DNA of 64,000 nt, taken from assembly GCF_014217545.1 (NCBI RefSeq), contig NZ_CP043178.1:3162001-3226000 (forward strand), in the 5' to 3' direction. The number at the start of each line of letters is the position of its first letter. Within the stretch, counting starts at the first letter, position 1. This document shows positions 7,529 through 16,194 of this stretch, in pieces. The notes under the pieces are model-generated. The model made no database searches and was not told the origin of the DNA. It was given only the letters and a program-made list of their open reading frames with translations. The DNA is from Pseudarthrobacter sp. NBSH8 (lineage in GTDB: Bacteria > Actinomycetota > Actinomycetes > Actinomycetales > Micrococcaceae). Both the position numbers and the translations under genes were made by a program.

Positions 7529-8797
7529 CTAGGTGGTGAGGGCTCTTGCGGTGGTGCGGGGGCGGTTCGGGGTGGTGGTGCTGTAGTCCGCTGTCCTGAA
7601 GTGCGACGGCGCGAACGGGCTGACGCGGACAACATCGCCGATCACAATCACGGCAGGATTTGCGACGCCGGTGGCTTCCGCCTGGTCGGCGATGGAACCG
7701 AGCGTGCCGATCGTTACGCGCTGATTCGGCAGATAGCCGTTCTCAACGATGCCAACTGGAGTGTCCTGAGGCAAACCGGCGCCGGCCAGGGCAGCGGCGG
7801 AGTGGCGAAGTGCGGCCACGCCCATCAGCAGGACGATGGTGTGGTCTGCCCGCGCGGGGACCTCGGACAGCTCCTCATGGCCGGTGACAACACTGAAGCC
7901 CTTGGCCAGGCCGCGGTGCGTGACGGGGATGCCGGCAGCGGCCGGGACAGAGATCGCGGACGTGACACCGGAAACCACTTCCACCTCGACGCCGTGCTGC
8001 CGGCAGTATTCGGCTTCCTCGCCGCCGCGGCCCAGGACGTAAGGGTCGCCGCCCTTGAGCCGGACCACGCGGTGCCCTTTCAGGGCTTCGTCCACAAGGA
8101 TCCGGTTGATCTCGGCCTGCGGCACGGGATGGTGGCCGGGGGTCTTGCCCACCTCAATGACGCGGACATCGGGGGCCAGTTCGTTGAGCAGTTCGCGCGG
8201 GCCGAGGCGGTCTGCCACTACGACGTCGGCCTGGCCGAGGAGCCGGCGGCCGCGGACGGTGATGAGGCCGGTATCGCCGGGCCCGCCACCCACAAGGGCC
8301 ACGGAGCCCGCAGAGGCACGACGGCGGCGCAGCGGGAGGTCGCCTGTTTCCAGGGCTGTGGCGACGGCGTCCCGCAGGGCCATGGCGCGGCGCGGGTCTC
8401 CCCCGGCATTCACGGCGATCTGGACGTCTTCCACCACGGCGACGGCGGGCGTCCACGCGGCTGAGGCTTCGTGGTCGGAGGCGTTCACGCACCAGATGCG
8501 CTGCGCCTCGGCGTCGGCCGACACCTGGGTGTCCACGGCGGGATCGCCGGTGGCCGTCTGGACGAACCAGACGCCGTCGACGTCGGACGGCAGGTAAGTG
8601 CGCGGCTCCCAGGCAAGGAGGCCGGCGTCGGACAGTTCGCGGAGCGCGGCGGAGACTACGGGAGCCACGACGGTGACCTGTGCACCGGCGTCGAGCAGCC
8701 CTTTGGCCCGGCGGGATGCCACGGGGCCGCCACCCACCACCAACACAGGGCGGCCGAGCAGCCGCAGTGCTGTGGGGTATATATCCTGAATTGCCAT
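7529..8797 (-). CDS. cobA: Siroheme synthase: uroporphyrinogen-III C-methyltransferase fused to precorrin-2 dehydrogenase/chelatase domain
   Basis: The 422-residue fusion makes precorrin-2 and sirohydrochlorin from uroporphyrinogen III. Residues about 1-150 form the NAD-dependent dehydrogenase part (VLVVGGGPVASRRA; strands ending in DVDGVWFVQTATGD). Residues about 165-400 are the SAM-dependent methyltransferase (VALVGGGPGDTGLITVRG, VVRLKGGDPYVLGRGGEE, GVTSAISVPAAAGIPVTHRG). It resembles CysG, but its dehydrogenase half is shorter than in enterobacteria. The separate SirB-type chelatase at 18808 would insert iron, giving siroheme for the sulfite reductase. A palindrome separates it from the downstream fprA-like gene. 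Confidence 0.92.
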   Translation of the reverse strand: MAIQDIYPTALRLLGRPVLVVGGGPVASRRAKGLLDAGAQVTVVAPVVSAALRELSDAGLLAWEPRTYLPSDVDGVWFVQTATGDPAVDTQVSADAEAQRIWCVNASDHEASAAWTPAVAVVEDVQIAVNAGGDPRRAMALRDAVATALETGDLPLRRRRASAGSVALVGGGPGDTGLITVRGRRLLGQADVVVADRLGPRELLNELAPDVRVIEVGKTPGHHPVPQAEINRILVDEALKGHRVVRLKGGDPYVLGRGGEEAEYCRQHGVEVEVVSGVTSAISVPAAAGIPVTHRGLAKGFSVVTGHEELSEVPARADHTIVLLMGVAALRHSAAALAGAGLPQDTPVGIVENGYLPNQRVTIGTLGSIADQAEATGVANPAVIVIGDVVRVSPFAPSHFRTADYSTTTPNRPRTTARALTT

Positions 8798-8880
8798 GAA
8801 TCAACGGTAGGGCCGCGCAGTTTCACCACCAACGGCAGCGGAAACACCAGTTCACGTAAGGTAACCGGGCGTAACGCAAC

Positions 8881-8935
8881 GCGGGGTCAGTTACGGCCCA
8901 AACCGGGGTGGATCATGGGCCGTAAGAGACCCCGC
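8881..8935. repeat. Intergenic palindrome with GCGGGGTC core, overlapping the TetR stop
   Basis: GCGGGGTC-N2-TTACGGCCCA (8881-8900) pairs with TGGGCCGTAA-N2-GACCCCGC (8916-8935). The left arm reads CAACGCGGGGTCA when the two preceding bases are included, which matches 37815-37827. The last codons and the TAA stop of the TetR gene lie inside this palindrome. Confidence 0.8.
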
Positions 8936-9544
8936 CCTGGGCGGGGGCCCCTGATGCAAAGCCTGCTGGAGCAGGGCGCGGGCGCTCCATCGCTGGGAGG
9001 CAACAGCCTCGTCGCGGCTCAGGCCGGCAATGTCCGTCAGCCAGATCAGCGCCTCAATCCCGGTGGCGCTGCGGATGGCCAGGACGAGCCGGTGGATGTC
9101 CTGCTCCGTCATCTGCCCCTGGAGCGGCGACAGTGCTTCGGCAATCCACACGATCGCCCGGCCCTGCCTCAGGGGCAGGCTTCGACGCTCGGCGGCGGTC
9201 TGCTCCAGCGAGAGCCTCAGCATGGTTCGTTGCTGCGCTTCGGTTTCGACGATCATCCGGGTGAACTCCACAACGACGGCGTCCAGCCGTTCCGCGACGT
9301 CGGCCGGCGGATTTTCGGGCAGCAAAGACGTGGCGGCGGTTTCCGGATGGGCTGCAGCCAGCAGCTCCCGCTGCCCAGGGAAGTACCGGTAGGCGGTGCT
9401 GCGGGCCACCCCGGCCAACATCGCGGCCTCGTCCACCGTGGGCGCGGCGCCATCCGCAACAAGCTGGCGCGCCGCAGCGACCAGCGCCTCAAGGGTGCGG
9501 CGCTTCTGGCCGGTGCGGCCGACGTCTACGTAGGGTCTTGACAT
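8891..9544 (-). CDS. TetR/AcrR family transcriptional regulator
   Basis: The 217-residue protein has a TetR DNA-binding domain at residues 14-60 (TLEALVAAARQLVADG, TVDEAAMLAGVARSTAYRYFPGQRELL) and a helical ligand domain without clear ligand residues. It is divergent from the cupin gene at 9620. The perfect inverted repeat at 9569-9590 lies between them and is its probable operator, so it likely represses itself and the cupin gene. The final residues (DPPRFGP) are encoded by the intergenic palindrome at 8881-8935, suggesting the 3' end was altered by that element. Confidence 0.9.
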   Translation of the reverse strand: MSRPYVDVGRTGQKRRTLEALVAAARQLVADGAAPTVDEAAMLAGVARSTAYRYFPGQRELLAAAHPETAATSLLPENPPADVAERLDAVVVEFTRMIVETEAQQRTMLRLSLEQTAAERRSLPLRQGRAIVWIAEALSPLQGQMTEQDIHRLVLAIRSATGIEALIWLTDIAGLSRDEAVASQRWSARALLQQALHQGPPPRAGSLTAHDPPRFGP

Positions 9545-9568
9545 GATCTTTATGGTACTCCAGTCTTG

Positions 9569-9590
9569 TTATGGGACAACAGTCCCATAA
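9569..9590. promoter_or_regulatory. TetR operator between tetR and the cupin gene
   Basis: TTATGGGAC-AACA-GTCCCATAA is a perfect 9-base inverted repeat with a 4-base centre. It lies 25 bases from the TetR start and 30 bases from the cupin start, the usual place for a TetR-family operator acting on both genes. Confidence 0.7.
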
Positions 9591-9619
9591 GTCTTCCGAC
9601 CACTATAGAGGCGACCACC

Positions 9620-10114
9620 ATGAAGACGAAGAACTCAGCATCCGCAGTTGTCCTGCAGCCCGGCGAAGGGGCCAGTCGCTGGTTCTTCGGCGGCGGGGTG
9701 CAGACCTGGAAGGCCACGGAGGAAGACACTGCCGGGGCGTTCCTGCTCTTCGAGGATGAGATGGCCCTCAACAAGGTCACTCCCCTGCACACACACCCGG
9801 ACTCCGACGAAACGCTTTACATCCTGGCCGGCGAGATCCTGATCAACATGGACGGCACGGAGCACCGGGTCGCGGCGGGTGGCGTGGTCATCGCGCCGAG
9901 GGGAGTCCCGCACGCGTTCAAAGTCCTCCAGGAGGGGACCCGCATGCTGTGCCTGCACACCCCAGGCGGCGCCCAGGCGTTCTATTTTGGCGCGAGTGAA
10001 CCGCTGGTTGATGGCGAAAGAACAGGCGTTGTGGATTTCGACCGCATCCGTGAATCAGGGCGGTTGAACGGCGGCATCGAAATCCTGGGACCGCCGCCGT
10101 TCCCCCAGGCTTAG
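9620..10114 (+). CDS. Cupin domain-containing protein (quercetin-dioxygenase-like)
   Basis: I place the start at ATG 9620 (MKTKNSASAVV), after a GAGG site, because the upstream in-frame ATG at 9566 lies in the operator region; this gives 164 residues. The cupin motif 1 is THPDSDETLYILAGEI with metal ligands in H-x-H...E, and motif 2 is GVVIAPRGVPHAFKV. It resembles single-cupin proteins of the quercetin 2,3-dioxygenase type. The substrate is unknown. It is controlled, by inference, by the divergent TetR regulator. Confidence 0.85.
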   Translation: MKTKNSASAVVLQPGEGASRWFFGGGVQTWKATEEDTAGAFLLFEDEMALNKVTPLHTHPDSDETLYILAGEILINMDGTEHRVAAGGVVIAPRGVPHAFKVLQEGTRMLCLHTPGGAQAFYFGASEPLVDGERTGVVDFDRIRESGRLNGGIEILGPPPFPQA

Positions 10115-10126
10115 CCTCGGGACCCC

Positions 10127-10576
10127 TTAGTCCTCAAGGCCGGCCACGAACCGGCCGCGGTTGATGATGAGCCGCTGCAGGTAGCGGCGCAGGACCAGTT
10201 CCTCGACCAGGCGGCCCAGGACCCCAACCGGTGCTGTGAACTCCACCCGGTCCGTCATGATGCTGCCGGTGGCCGTGGCCTCGAACTCGTGGACGTGCCG
10301 GAACCCTTTGAATGGGCCCTTGACCTGTTCGTCCGTGAAACTGTTGGGGAAGTCCAGTGCGGTAATGCGGCTGGTCATCCTCAGCGGGACGCCCAAATGC
10401 CGGGCCGCCCACGTCACTTCCTGGCCTTCACCAATCAGGCCCGAGGTGACCCCGCCAACAGCCCGTTCCCCAGCACCTTTCTGGGAATCCAGGTGCGCCT
10501 CAATGCTGCGTGCGAGATCGAACAGGCGCTCCCGCGGGAGGGCGGACGCGGTGCGGCATACGAAGCTGACAGTCAT
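10127..10576 (-). CDS. SRPBCC family protein
   Basis: The 149-residue protein has the helix-grip pattern: an N-terminal helix (LPRERLFDLARSIEAHL), strands including EVTWAARHLGVPLRMTSRI, and the F-x-H-x-H-x-F region (FKGFRHVHEFEATATGSIMTDRV) that resembles cyclase/dehydrase and SRPBCC proteins of the YndB type. The last helix is LVEELVLRRYLQRLIINR. It stands alone, convergent with the cupin gene. Confidence 0.8.
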   Translation of the reverse strand: MTVSFVCRTASALPRERLFDLARSIEAHLDSQKGAGERAVGGVTSGLIGEGQEVTWAARHLGVPLRMTSRITALDFPNSFTDEQVKGPFKGFRHVHEFEATATGSIMTDRVEFTAPVGVLGRLVEELVLRRYLQRLIINRGRFVAGLED

Positions 10577-10632
10577 GGCGCCAGTCTGCCAGACCTTCCC
10601 GCGGACTTTCGGCTACGTGTGGCGACCGGAAT

Positions 10633-10712
10633 GCGTAACTTTTGAGCGGCCGACGGTCAGGGTTCCGCGGAATCCCGGGCCCCGTGCGTTGCGGGGCGGC
10701 CAATAGTTACGC
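10633..10712. repeat. Inverted GCGTAACT/AGTTACGC pair in an intergenic gap
   Basis: GCGTAACT (10633-10640) and AGTTACGC (10705-10712) flank a GC-rich loop. The right arm with its surroundings (AGTTACGCAAT) recurs at 42794-42804, upstream of the PAP2 gene. It lies between the ABC permease stop and the SRPBCC gene. Confidence 0.4.
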
Positions 10713-10728
10713 AATGTGGTTGGCTGGG

Positions 10729-11697
10729 CTAGCGCGTACTGCCCGCGAGCAGGCCGCGGCTGCGGAGGAGACGCTTCTCGATCGGCGCGAACACCAACAG
10801 TTCGATCAGGATGCCGACGGCCAGGATCAGGAGGATCGCTGACATCACGATGGTCATGTCCGACAGGTCGCGGCCTTGATTCAGCATGGAGCCGAGGCCG
10901 AAACCGATTGTGCCGCCAACGGCGATGATTTCCGCCGCCATCAGCGACCGCCACGAGAACGCCCAGCCCTGTTTGAGCCCGCTGAGGTAGCCGGGCAGCG
11001 CTGCAGGCAGGATGATCTGCACGGCCATCTGGAAGCGGTTGGCGCCCAGAACCGTGCCGACGCGGCGGTACTGCGGTGGAATTTGGTCCACGCCGGAGAT
11101 CAGCCCGTTGATGATGGACGGGATAGCACCCATAAAGACGACGAAGTAGACGGTGGCGTCCGTGAGGCCGAACCAGATGATGGCAGCGGGTACCCAGGCC
11201 ACAGACGGCAGTACCTGGAGGCCCGAAATCAGCGGCCCGAAGGCCCGGCGCAACGGCGCGACCTGGGCTAACAGCAACCCCACAGGGGTGGCGATGGCAA
11301 CGCTGATCAGGAACCCCACCAGCCCGCGCTGCAGCGAAGTCCACACCGCTTCCTGCAGCTTGGCCTCGCCCCAGAGGGTACCGAACTGGCCGAGGACGTC
11401 CAGCGGACCGGGAACCAGGTCGCGGCGCTTGAGGCCAAGGGAAACGTAGAACTGCCAGATCAGTACAAGGGCCACAAGGGCCGCGACGGGCAGGAGCACA
11501 CGGCCCCAGTCGATCCGGTGCTTGCGCGCGGTGTCGGACTGCAGCGAATCCAGCCCGGCCTCGAGCTCGCGCAGGTCCTCGTTCCCGGTGGAAGATCGCG
11601 TCAGGGCGGCGTGGACTTTGCGGGTTTCATGCGTAGCCTCAGCCTCAGCCGCGACCAGCGGGGCGCTCTCGGCGAGGGGCGTGGGGTTATTTGGCAT
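10729..11697 (-). CDS. ssuC: ABC transporter permease, SsuC/TauC-type (sulfonate/nitrate/taurine)
   Basis: The 322-residue protein has a roughly 65-residue polar N-terminal extension, then six hydrophobic segments. The EAA loop (GANRFQMAVQIILPAALPGYLSGLKQGWAFSWRS, split over two helices) is characteristic of SsuC/TauC permeases. Its start overlaps the end of the ATPase gene by 11 bases, so translation is coupled. With the ATPase and binding protein upstream it forms an importer; its place behind cysN favours alkanesulfonate or another organosulfur compound as substrate. The symbol is assigned by context. Confidence 0.85.
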   Translation of the reverse strand: MPNNPTPLAESAPLVAAEAEATHETRKVHAALTRSSTGNEDLRELEAGLDSLQSDTARKHRIDWGRVLLPVAALVALVLIWQFYVSLGLKRRDLVPGPLDVLGQFGTLWGEAKLQEAVWTSLQRGLVGFLISVAIATPVGLLLAQVAPLRRAFGPLISGLQVLPSVAWVPAAIIWFGLTDATVYFVVFMGAIPSIINGLISGVDQIPPQYRRVGTVLGANRFQMAVQIILPAALPGYLSGLKQGWAFSWRSLMAAEIIAVGGTIGFGLGSMLNQGRDLSDMTIVMSAILLILAVGILIELLVFAPIEKRLLRSRGLLAGSTR

Positions 11698-12412
11698 GGC
11701 GGCGAATCTCCTCCCGCAACCGGGCGGTGATGACCCCGGTCAGCTGTCCGGCCAAGCTGGCGTCGGTTCGGTGTTCCTCGGTGACGGCCCACTCCTGGAC
11801 CACGCGGCCGGGGCGGGACGACAGCAGCAGCACGCGCTGGCCCAGCCGCACGGCCTCGCGGACATTGTGGGTGACAAAAACGATGGTGCGCCCGGTTTCC
11901 TTCCAGATGCGTTCCAGTTCGTCGTGAAGGAGGTCGCGGGTGATCGCGTCCAGGGCGGCAAACGGCTCATCCATGAGCAGCAGCTGCCGGTCCTGTGACA
12001 GCGCCCGGGCCAGAGCCACGCGCTGGCGCATACCGCCGGAAAGCTCGTGCGGACGCTTGTCCCCGGCCCCGCCGAGGTGCACCAGCTCGAGCAGTTCGTC
12101 GGCCTTGATCCGGCGTTCAGCTTTCCCCACACGTCGCAGCTTCAGGGCCAGTTCGATGTTCTCCCGGGCGGTCAGCCAGGGGTAGAGGGCGGCGTCCTGG
12201 AACATAAAAGCTGCGCCGTCGCTGGGCACTTCAAGGGCGCCCGACGTCGGGACGTCGAGTCCTGCCATGATGTTCAGCAGCGTGGACTTGCCGCAGCCGG
12301 ACGCACCGAGGAGGGCTACAAATTCGCCCGCGCCGATGGTGGCGTTGACGTCGTCGAGCACCGGGGCGCCGTCGCCGAAGCGCTTGCCCAGGTTTTCCAG
12401 TACGACTGGCAT
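11687..12412 (-). CDS. ssuB: ABC transporter ATP-binding protein, SsuB/TauB-type
   Basis: The start at ATG 12412 (MPVVLENLGKRFG), with AAGGACGGG upstream, gives 241 residues; the longer frame lacks support. Walker A is LLGASGCGKSTLLN, the Q-loop is FMFQDAALYPW, the signature is ELSGGMRQRVALARAL, Walker B is QLLLMDEPFAALD and the switch is FVTHN. The FQDAALYPWLTARENI segment is typical of the nitrate/sulfonate/taurine branch. It lies between the binding protein and the permease in one operon. Confidence 0.9.
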   Translation of the reverse strand: MPVVLENLGKRFGDGAPVLDDVNATIGAGEFVALLGASGCGKSTLLNIMAGLDVPTSGALEVPSDGAAFMFQDAALYPWLTARENIELALKLRRVGKAERRIKADELLELVHLGGAGDKRPHELSGGMRQRVALARALSQDRQLLLMDEPFAALDAITRDLLHDELERIWKETGRTIVFVTHNVREAVRLGQRVLLLSSRPGRVVQEWAVTEEHRTDASLAGQLTGVITARLREEIRRHAK

Positions 12413-12449
12413 GGTCCCGTCCTTAGGTAGGTGGTGCGGTAGGTGGCGG

Positions 12450-13607
12450 TCAGTCCCGGCCGAGGCCGGCGGCGGAGACACGTTCTGCGGTCCCCATGAC
12501 GTCGTTCAGGGCCCGGAGGTCGAATAGTCCCGTGATGTCCGCCTGCTTGGTGGTGCCGGCCTGCACCCCGTTTTCCAGGAGCTTGGGGTAGGTTCCCGCG
12601 AGCGGATCCACCGTGAACACCACGTTCTTCAGGGCCCGGTCAAGGACATCGGCGGGAAGCGCCGCGCCTGCCGATTCCTGCAGGGCCTCGTTGATGACGG
12701 CTGTTTTCTGTGCGTCGGGCGTGTCATTCAGCCAAGCCACCGACTCGACGTGGCCCTTCAGCAGTGCCTTCACGGTCTCCGGATGCGCGGCGGCGAACTT
12801 CTTGTTGACGATCAGGACGGTGGTGGGAAACTCGCCGGCCTTGCCGGAAAGCGAGCCGTCCCAGAGGTCTTTTTCGTCCACCAGGACCTTGGCTCCGGCC
12901 TGGAGCACCAAACGGGAGGCCCAGGGCTCGGGCAGCCACGCGCCGTCGAGCTTTCCGTCCTGGAACAGTTTCAGCGTCTGGGCGTTTTCGGTGGGGTTGA
13001 TGGCCACGTCACCGCTGCCGCCCACATTGGTCTTGTAACCCTGCGAGCCGAGCCACGCGCGGAGCGCCACATCCTGCGTCCCGCCCAGCTGCGGCGACGC
13101 CAGAGTCTTGCCCAACAGGTCCGCCGCCGACGTGATCCCGGGACGCACCACCAGCTGCGCGCCGCCGGCGGCCGCACCGGCGATGACGCTCACGGACTCC
13201 CCCTCGCTCTTGACGAACGAGTTGATGGCCGGGTTCGGGCCGATGTATGCCGCATCGATGGCGCCGGCGTTCAGCGCTTCGATCGCGGCGGGTCCGGCGT
13301 TGAAAGTTTCGGTGCTGAGCGTGGTGTCGCCCAGGTTCCGGGCGAAGATCCCCTGCTTCAGGCCTACCAGGGCGGGGGCATGGGTCAGGTTTCCAAAGTA
13401 GCCCAGCTTCAGTTCCGCGGCCGGACTGGGCGACGGGATGGCTGCCTCAGCCGCCGTATTGCGGGAAATGGTGGACGCCACCACGGCACCGGCAGCGATC
13501 AGGAGGACGAGCCCGATCGCCAGCGCCGCCTCGAGGGCACGCTTGCGCTGGGGTACTGCGTTTTCGCCTGCCACGATGCGGGTCATCCCGGGCCTTGAAC
13601 TGGTCAT
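12450..13607 (-). CDS. ssuA: Sulfonate/nitrate-type ABC transporter substrate-binding protein
   Basis: I chose ATG 13607 (MTSSRPGMTRIVAG) over the longer frame, giving 385 residues. A single N-terminal hydrophobic segment (residues about 25-45, AALAIGLVLLIAAGAVVAS) has no lipobox cysteine, so the protein is either membrane-anchored or cleaved after that helix. The mature part is SsuA/TauA-like (LKLGYFGNLTHAPALVGLKQG, AYIGPNPAINSFV, LPEPWASRLVLQAG). The gene begins 211 bases after cysN, and a palindrome lies in that gap. Confidence 0.87.
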   Translation of the reverse strand: MTSSRPGMTRIVAGENAVPQRKRALEAALAIGLVLLIAAGAVVASTISRNTAAEAAIPSPSPAAELKLGYFGNLTHAPALVGLKQGIFARNLGDTTLSTETFNAGPAAIEALNAGAIDAAYIGPNPAINSFVKSEGESVSVIAGAAAGGAQLVVRPGITSAADLLGKTLASPQLGGTQDVALRAWLGSQGYKTNVGGSGDVAINPTENAQTLKLFQDGKLDGAWLPEPWASRLVLQAGAKVLVDEKDLWDGSLSGKAGEFPTTVLIVNKKFAAAHPETVKALLKGHVESVAWLNDTPDAQKTAVINEALQESAGAALPADVLDRALKNVVFTVDPLAGTYPKLLENGVQAGTTKQADITGLFDLRALNDVMGTAERVSAAGLGRD

Positions 13608-13752
13608 TGTTTCACCATAGGGAGAGACATAAACCCATTCAATGAAGCAGAAACGGGGGGTCACGCGGGTTCATGCAGCGTCACATTCCCGGCCCGATTC
13701 CGTCCCAGCCCAGACACCGCCGCGGACAGATCCTGGGCGGCCCTAAACGGCT

Positions 13753-13798
13753 CTGCCCCGCATAACCGGTGCTGGGCAGCAACGTCTATGCGGGGCAG
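13753..13798. repeat. Intergenic palindrome between cysN and the sulfonate transporter
   Basis: CTGCCCCGCATA (13753-13764) and TATGCGGGGCAG (13787-13798) pair perfectly, with a 22-base loop. It lies in the 211-base gap between cysN and the binding-protein gene, where it could terminate or attenuate cys transcription. Confidence 0.7.
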
Positions 13799-13818
13799 GG
13801 CAGCTCAAGCTGAGCGGA

Positions 13819-15246
13819 TCAGATCGAGTAGCGCTCGTCCTCGTGGTCGCCGGGGTGGTCCTTGACCAGGCCCGCGGCGAGCGTGTTGCCGTCCAGCGGG
13901 TCGATCACCAGGAACGCGCCCGTGCGGCGGTGGTGCAGGTAGTTTTCCAGCGGCAGCGGCGCCGAGAGCCTCAGCTGCGCGTGGCCGATGTCGTTGAGCT
14001 CCAGGCTGGACGCGCCTTCGAGCTTGAACGTGGCCAGGTCAAGCTTGCCACTGACGCTGCGGACCAGCGCCTGGACAGTGCGCGTGCCGTGCTTGACCAG
14101 CACCTTGGCACCTTCACGCAGCGGTTTGGGCGAGAGCCAGCACAGGGCGGCGTACAGGTCGGCGGTGGCCTCCGGGAAGGTCCCGGCGGCGGCAATTGTG
14201 TCACCGCGGGCGACGTCGAATTCCTCCGCCAGGCGGATCGCCACAGACTGCGGGGCGAACGCTTCCTGCAGGGACTCGCCGGCGAAATCAATGCCGGTAA
14301 CCGTGGTGGTGCGGGGAGACTGGCCGGGCGTGAGGACTGACACCGAATCCCCCACCTTCACGGAACCCTCGGTGATCTGGCCGGCGTACGCACGGTAGTC
14401 ACGGAAGGCTTCAACGTCCAGGCCACCGGCAACGGCATCGGGAGCCAGCGCACCCTGCGGCCGGATGACCAGCTGCACGGGGAAGCGGAAGCTCTCCAGC
14501 TGCGTGTCGATCTCGTCCGCGGCCGGCAGGGTCTCTAGGACCTCCAGCAGGGCCGGGCCGTCGTACCAGGGGGTGCGCTCGGAACGGTCCACCACGTTGT
14601 CTCCGTCCAGGGCGGACACCGGGATCACCAGCAGGTCATCGATATGGTCCGCGCTGCCCAGCTCAGCGGAGCCGATGCCCAGTTCGCGGGCCACCTGCTG
14701 CACGTCGGCCTGGATCTCGCGGAACACGGACTCGCTGAAGTCCACCAGGTCGATCTTGTTCACGGCCACAATCACGTGCGCCACGCGCAGCAGCTGCAGC
14801 ACGGATAGGTGGCGGCGCGTCTGCTCCAGGACACCCTTGCGGGCGTCAATGAGTACGACGACGGCATCCGCCGTGGACGCGCCGGTCACCGTGTTTTTGG
14901 TGTACTGGACGTGCCCGGGGCAGTCGGCAAGGATGAAGCTGCGCTGGTCCGTGGCGAAGTAGCGGTAGGCCACGTCGATGGTGATGCCCTGCTCCCGCTC
15001 GGCGCGCAGGCCGTCCGTCAGGAGGGCCAGGTCGATCCCGCCCTTCTCGCCGCCAAAGCCGCGGTCGGAGGAGGTGCGGGCCACGGCGTCGAGCGTGTCA
15101 GCGAGAATCGCCTTGGAGTCGTGCAGGAGGCGGCCCACCAGAGTGGACTTCCCGTCGTCGACCGATCCGGCGGTGGCGAAGCGGAACAGAGTGGTGGGCA
15201 GGGCTGTTTCCAGCTCGGCGGCCAGAAGTGACGTGTCGGTGCTCAT
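13819..15246 (-). CDS. cysN: Sulfate adenylyltransferase large subunit (GTPase)
   Basis: The product couples GTP hydrolysis to formation of APS from sulfate and ATP, together with CysD. Of its 475 residues, the first 230 are an EF-Tu-like GTPase (P-loop AGSVDDGKSTLVGRLL, G3 DCPGH, G4 NKID), followed by two beta-barrel domains. There is no C-terminal APS-kinase (CysC) domain, consistent with direct reduction of APS by the neighbouring CysH. Its ATG directly abuts the cysD stop codon. Confidence 0.95.
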   Translation of the reverse strand: MSTDTSLLAAELETALPTTLFRFATAGSVDDGKSTLVGRLLHDSKAILADTLDAVARTSSDRGFGGEKGGIDLALLTDGLRAEREQGITIDVAYRYFATDQRSFILADCPGHVQYTKNTVTGASTADAVVVLIDARKGVLEQTRRHLSVLQLLRVAHVIVAVNKIDLVDFSESVFREIQADVQQVARELGIGSAELGSADHIDDLLVIPVSALDGDNVVDRSERTPWYDGPALLEVLETLPAADEIDTQLESFRFPVQLVIRPQGALAPDAVAGGLDVEAFRDYRAYAGQITEGSVKVGDSVSVLTPGQSPRTTTVTGIDFAGESLQEAFAPQSVAIRLAEEFDVARGDTIAAAGTFPEATADLYAALCWLSPKPLREGAKVLVKHGTRTVQALVRSVSGKLDLATFKLEGASSLELNDIGHAQLRLSAPLPLENYLHHRRTGAFLVIDPLDGNTLAAGLVKDHPGDHEDERYSI

Positions 15247-16194
15247 TTAGAAGTAACCATCCTTCTTGCGGTCTTCCATGGCGGCCTCGGAGATGCGGTC
15301 ATCTGCACGGGTGGCGCCACGTTCGGTGATGGTGGAGGCGGCAACTTCGATCACAACGTCGCTCACGGTGGCTGCGTCCGACTCAACGGCACCGGTGCAG
15401 GACATGTCGCCCACGGTGCGGTAGCGGACGGTTTTGACGATGACTTGCTCGTGCGGCAGCGGCTGGGAAACCTCGCCCACCGCACGCCACATGCCGTCGC
15501 GGGCAAACACTTCGCGGTCATGGGCGTAGTACAGGCCCGGCAGCTCGATGTTCTCGCGTTCGATGTAGCGCCAGATGTCCAGCTCGGTCCAGTTGCTGAT
15601 GGGGAACGCACGGACGTGCTGACCCACGGTGTGACGGCCGTTGTAGAGGTTCCACAGCTCGGGGCGCTGGTTGCGCGGGTCCCACTGGCCGAACTCGTCA
15701 CGGAGGCTCAGGATGCGCTCCTTGGCGCGCGCCTTATCCTCGTCACGGCGTCCGCCGCCGAAGACGGCGTCGAACTTGTTCTGCGAGATGGCGTCCAGCA
15801 GCGGCACGGTCTGAAGCGGGTTGCGGGTGCCGTCGGCACGCTCGGCGAGTTCGCCGCGGTCGATGAACTCCTGGACACTCCCGACGACGAGCTTGAGTCC
15901 CAGCCGCTCCACCGTCCGGTCGCGGAAGTCGATGACCTCGGGGAAGTTGTGACCGGTGTCCACGTGCAGCACGGGGAACGGGACTTTGCCCGGCCAGAAC
16001 GCCTTGGTGGCCAGGTGCAGCATCACCACGGAGTCCTTGCCGCCGGAGAACAGCAGCGCCGGCTTCTCGAACTCGGCCACAACTTCGCGGATGATGTGGA
16101 TCGCTTCGGACTCGAGGGTGTCCAGGCTGGAGAGGCGCGTAGATACGGCGGCTTCAGTCACCTGGGTGGTCTCCTCAGTTAGGAAAGTGCTCAT
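15247..16194 (-). CDS. cysD: Sulfate adenylyltransferase small subunit
   Basis: The start at ATG 16194 (MSTFLTEETTQ) overlaps the cysH stop as ATGA, giving 315 residues. The PP-loop ATP-binding motif is LLFSGGKDSVVMLHLA. The family signatures VLHVDTGHNFPEVIDFRDR and FGGGRRDEDKARAKERI are present, and the C-terminus ends in EAAMEDRKKDGYF as in other CysD proteins. It is the catalytic adenylylating subunit and acts with CysN. Confidence 0.96.
   Translation of the reverse strand: MSTFLTEETTQVTEAAVSTRLSSLDTLESEAIHIIREVVAEFEKPALLFSGGKDSVVMLHLATKAFWPGKVPFPVLHVDTGHNFPEVIDFRDRTVERLGLKLVVGSVQEFIDRGELAERADGTRNPLQTVPLLDAISQNKFDAVFGGGRRDEDKARAKERILSLRDEFGQWDPRNQRPELWNLYNGRHTVGQHVRAFPISNWTELDIWRYIERENIELPGLYYAHDREVFARDGMWRAVGEVSQPLPHEQVIVKTVRYRTVGDMSCTGAVESDAATVSDVVIEVAASTITERGATRADDRISEAAMEDRKKDGYF

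Noticed and set aside
12413..12481. Longer N-terminus for the sulfonate ABC ATPase
   Set aside because: The extra residues overlap the binding-protein gene, are not conserved in the family, and a good ribosome site precedes ATG 12412.
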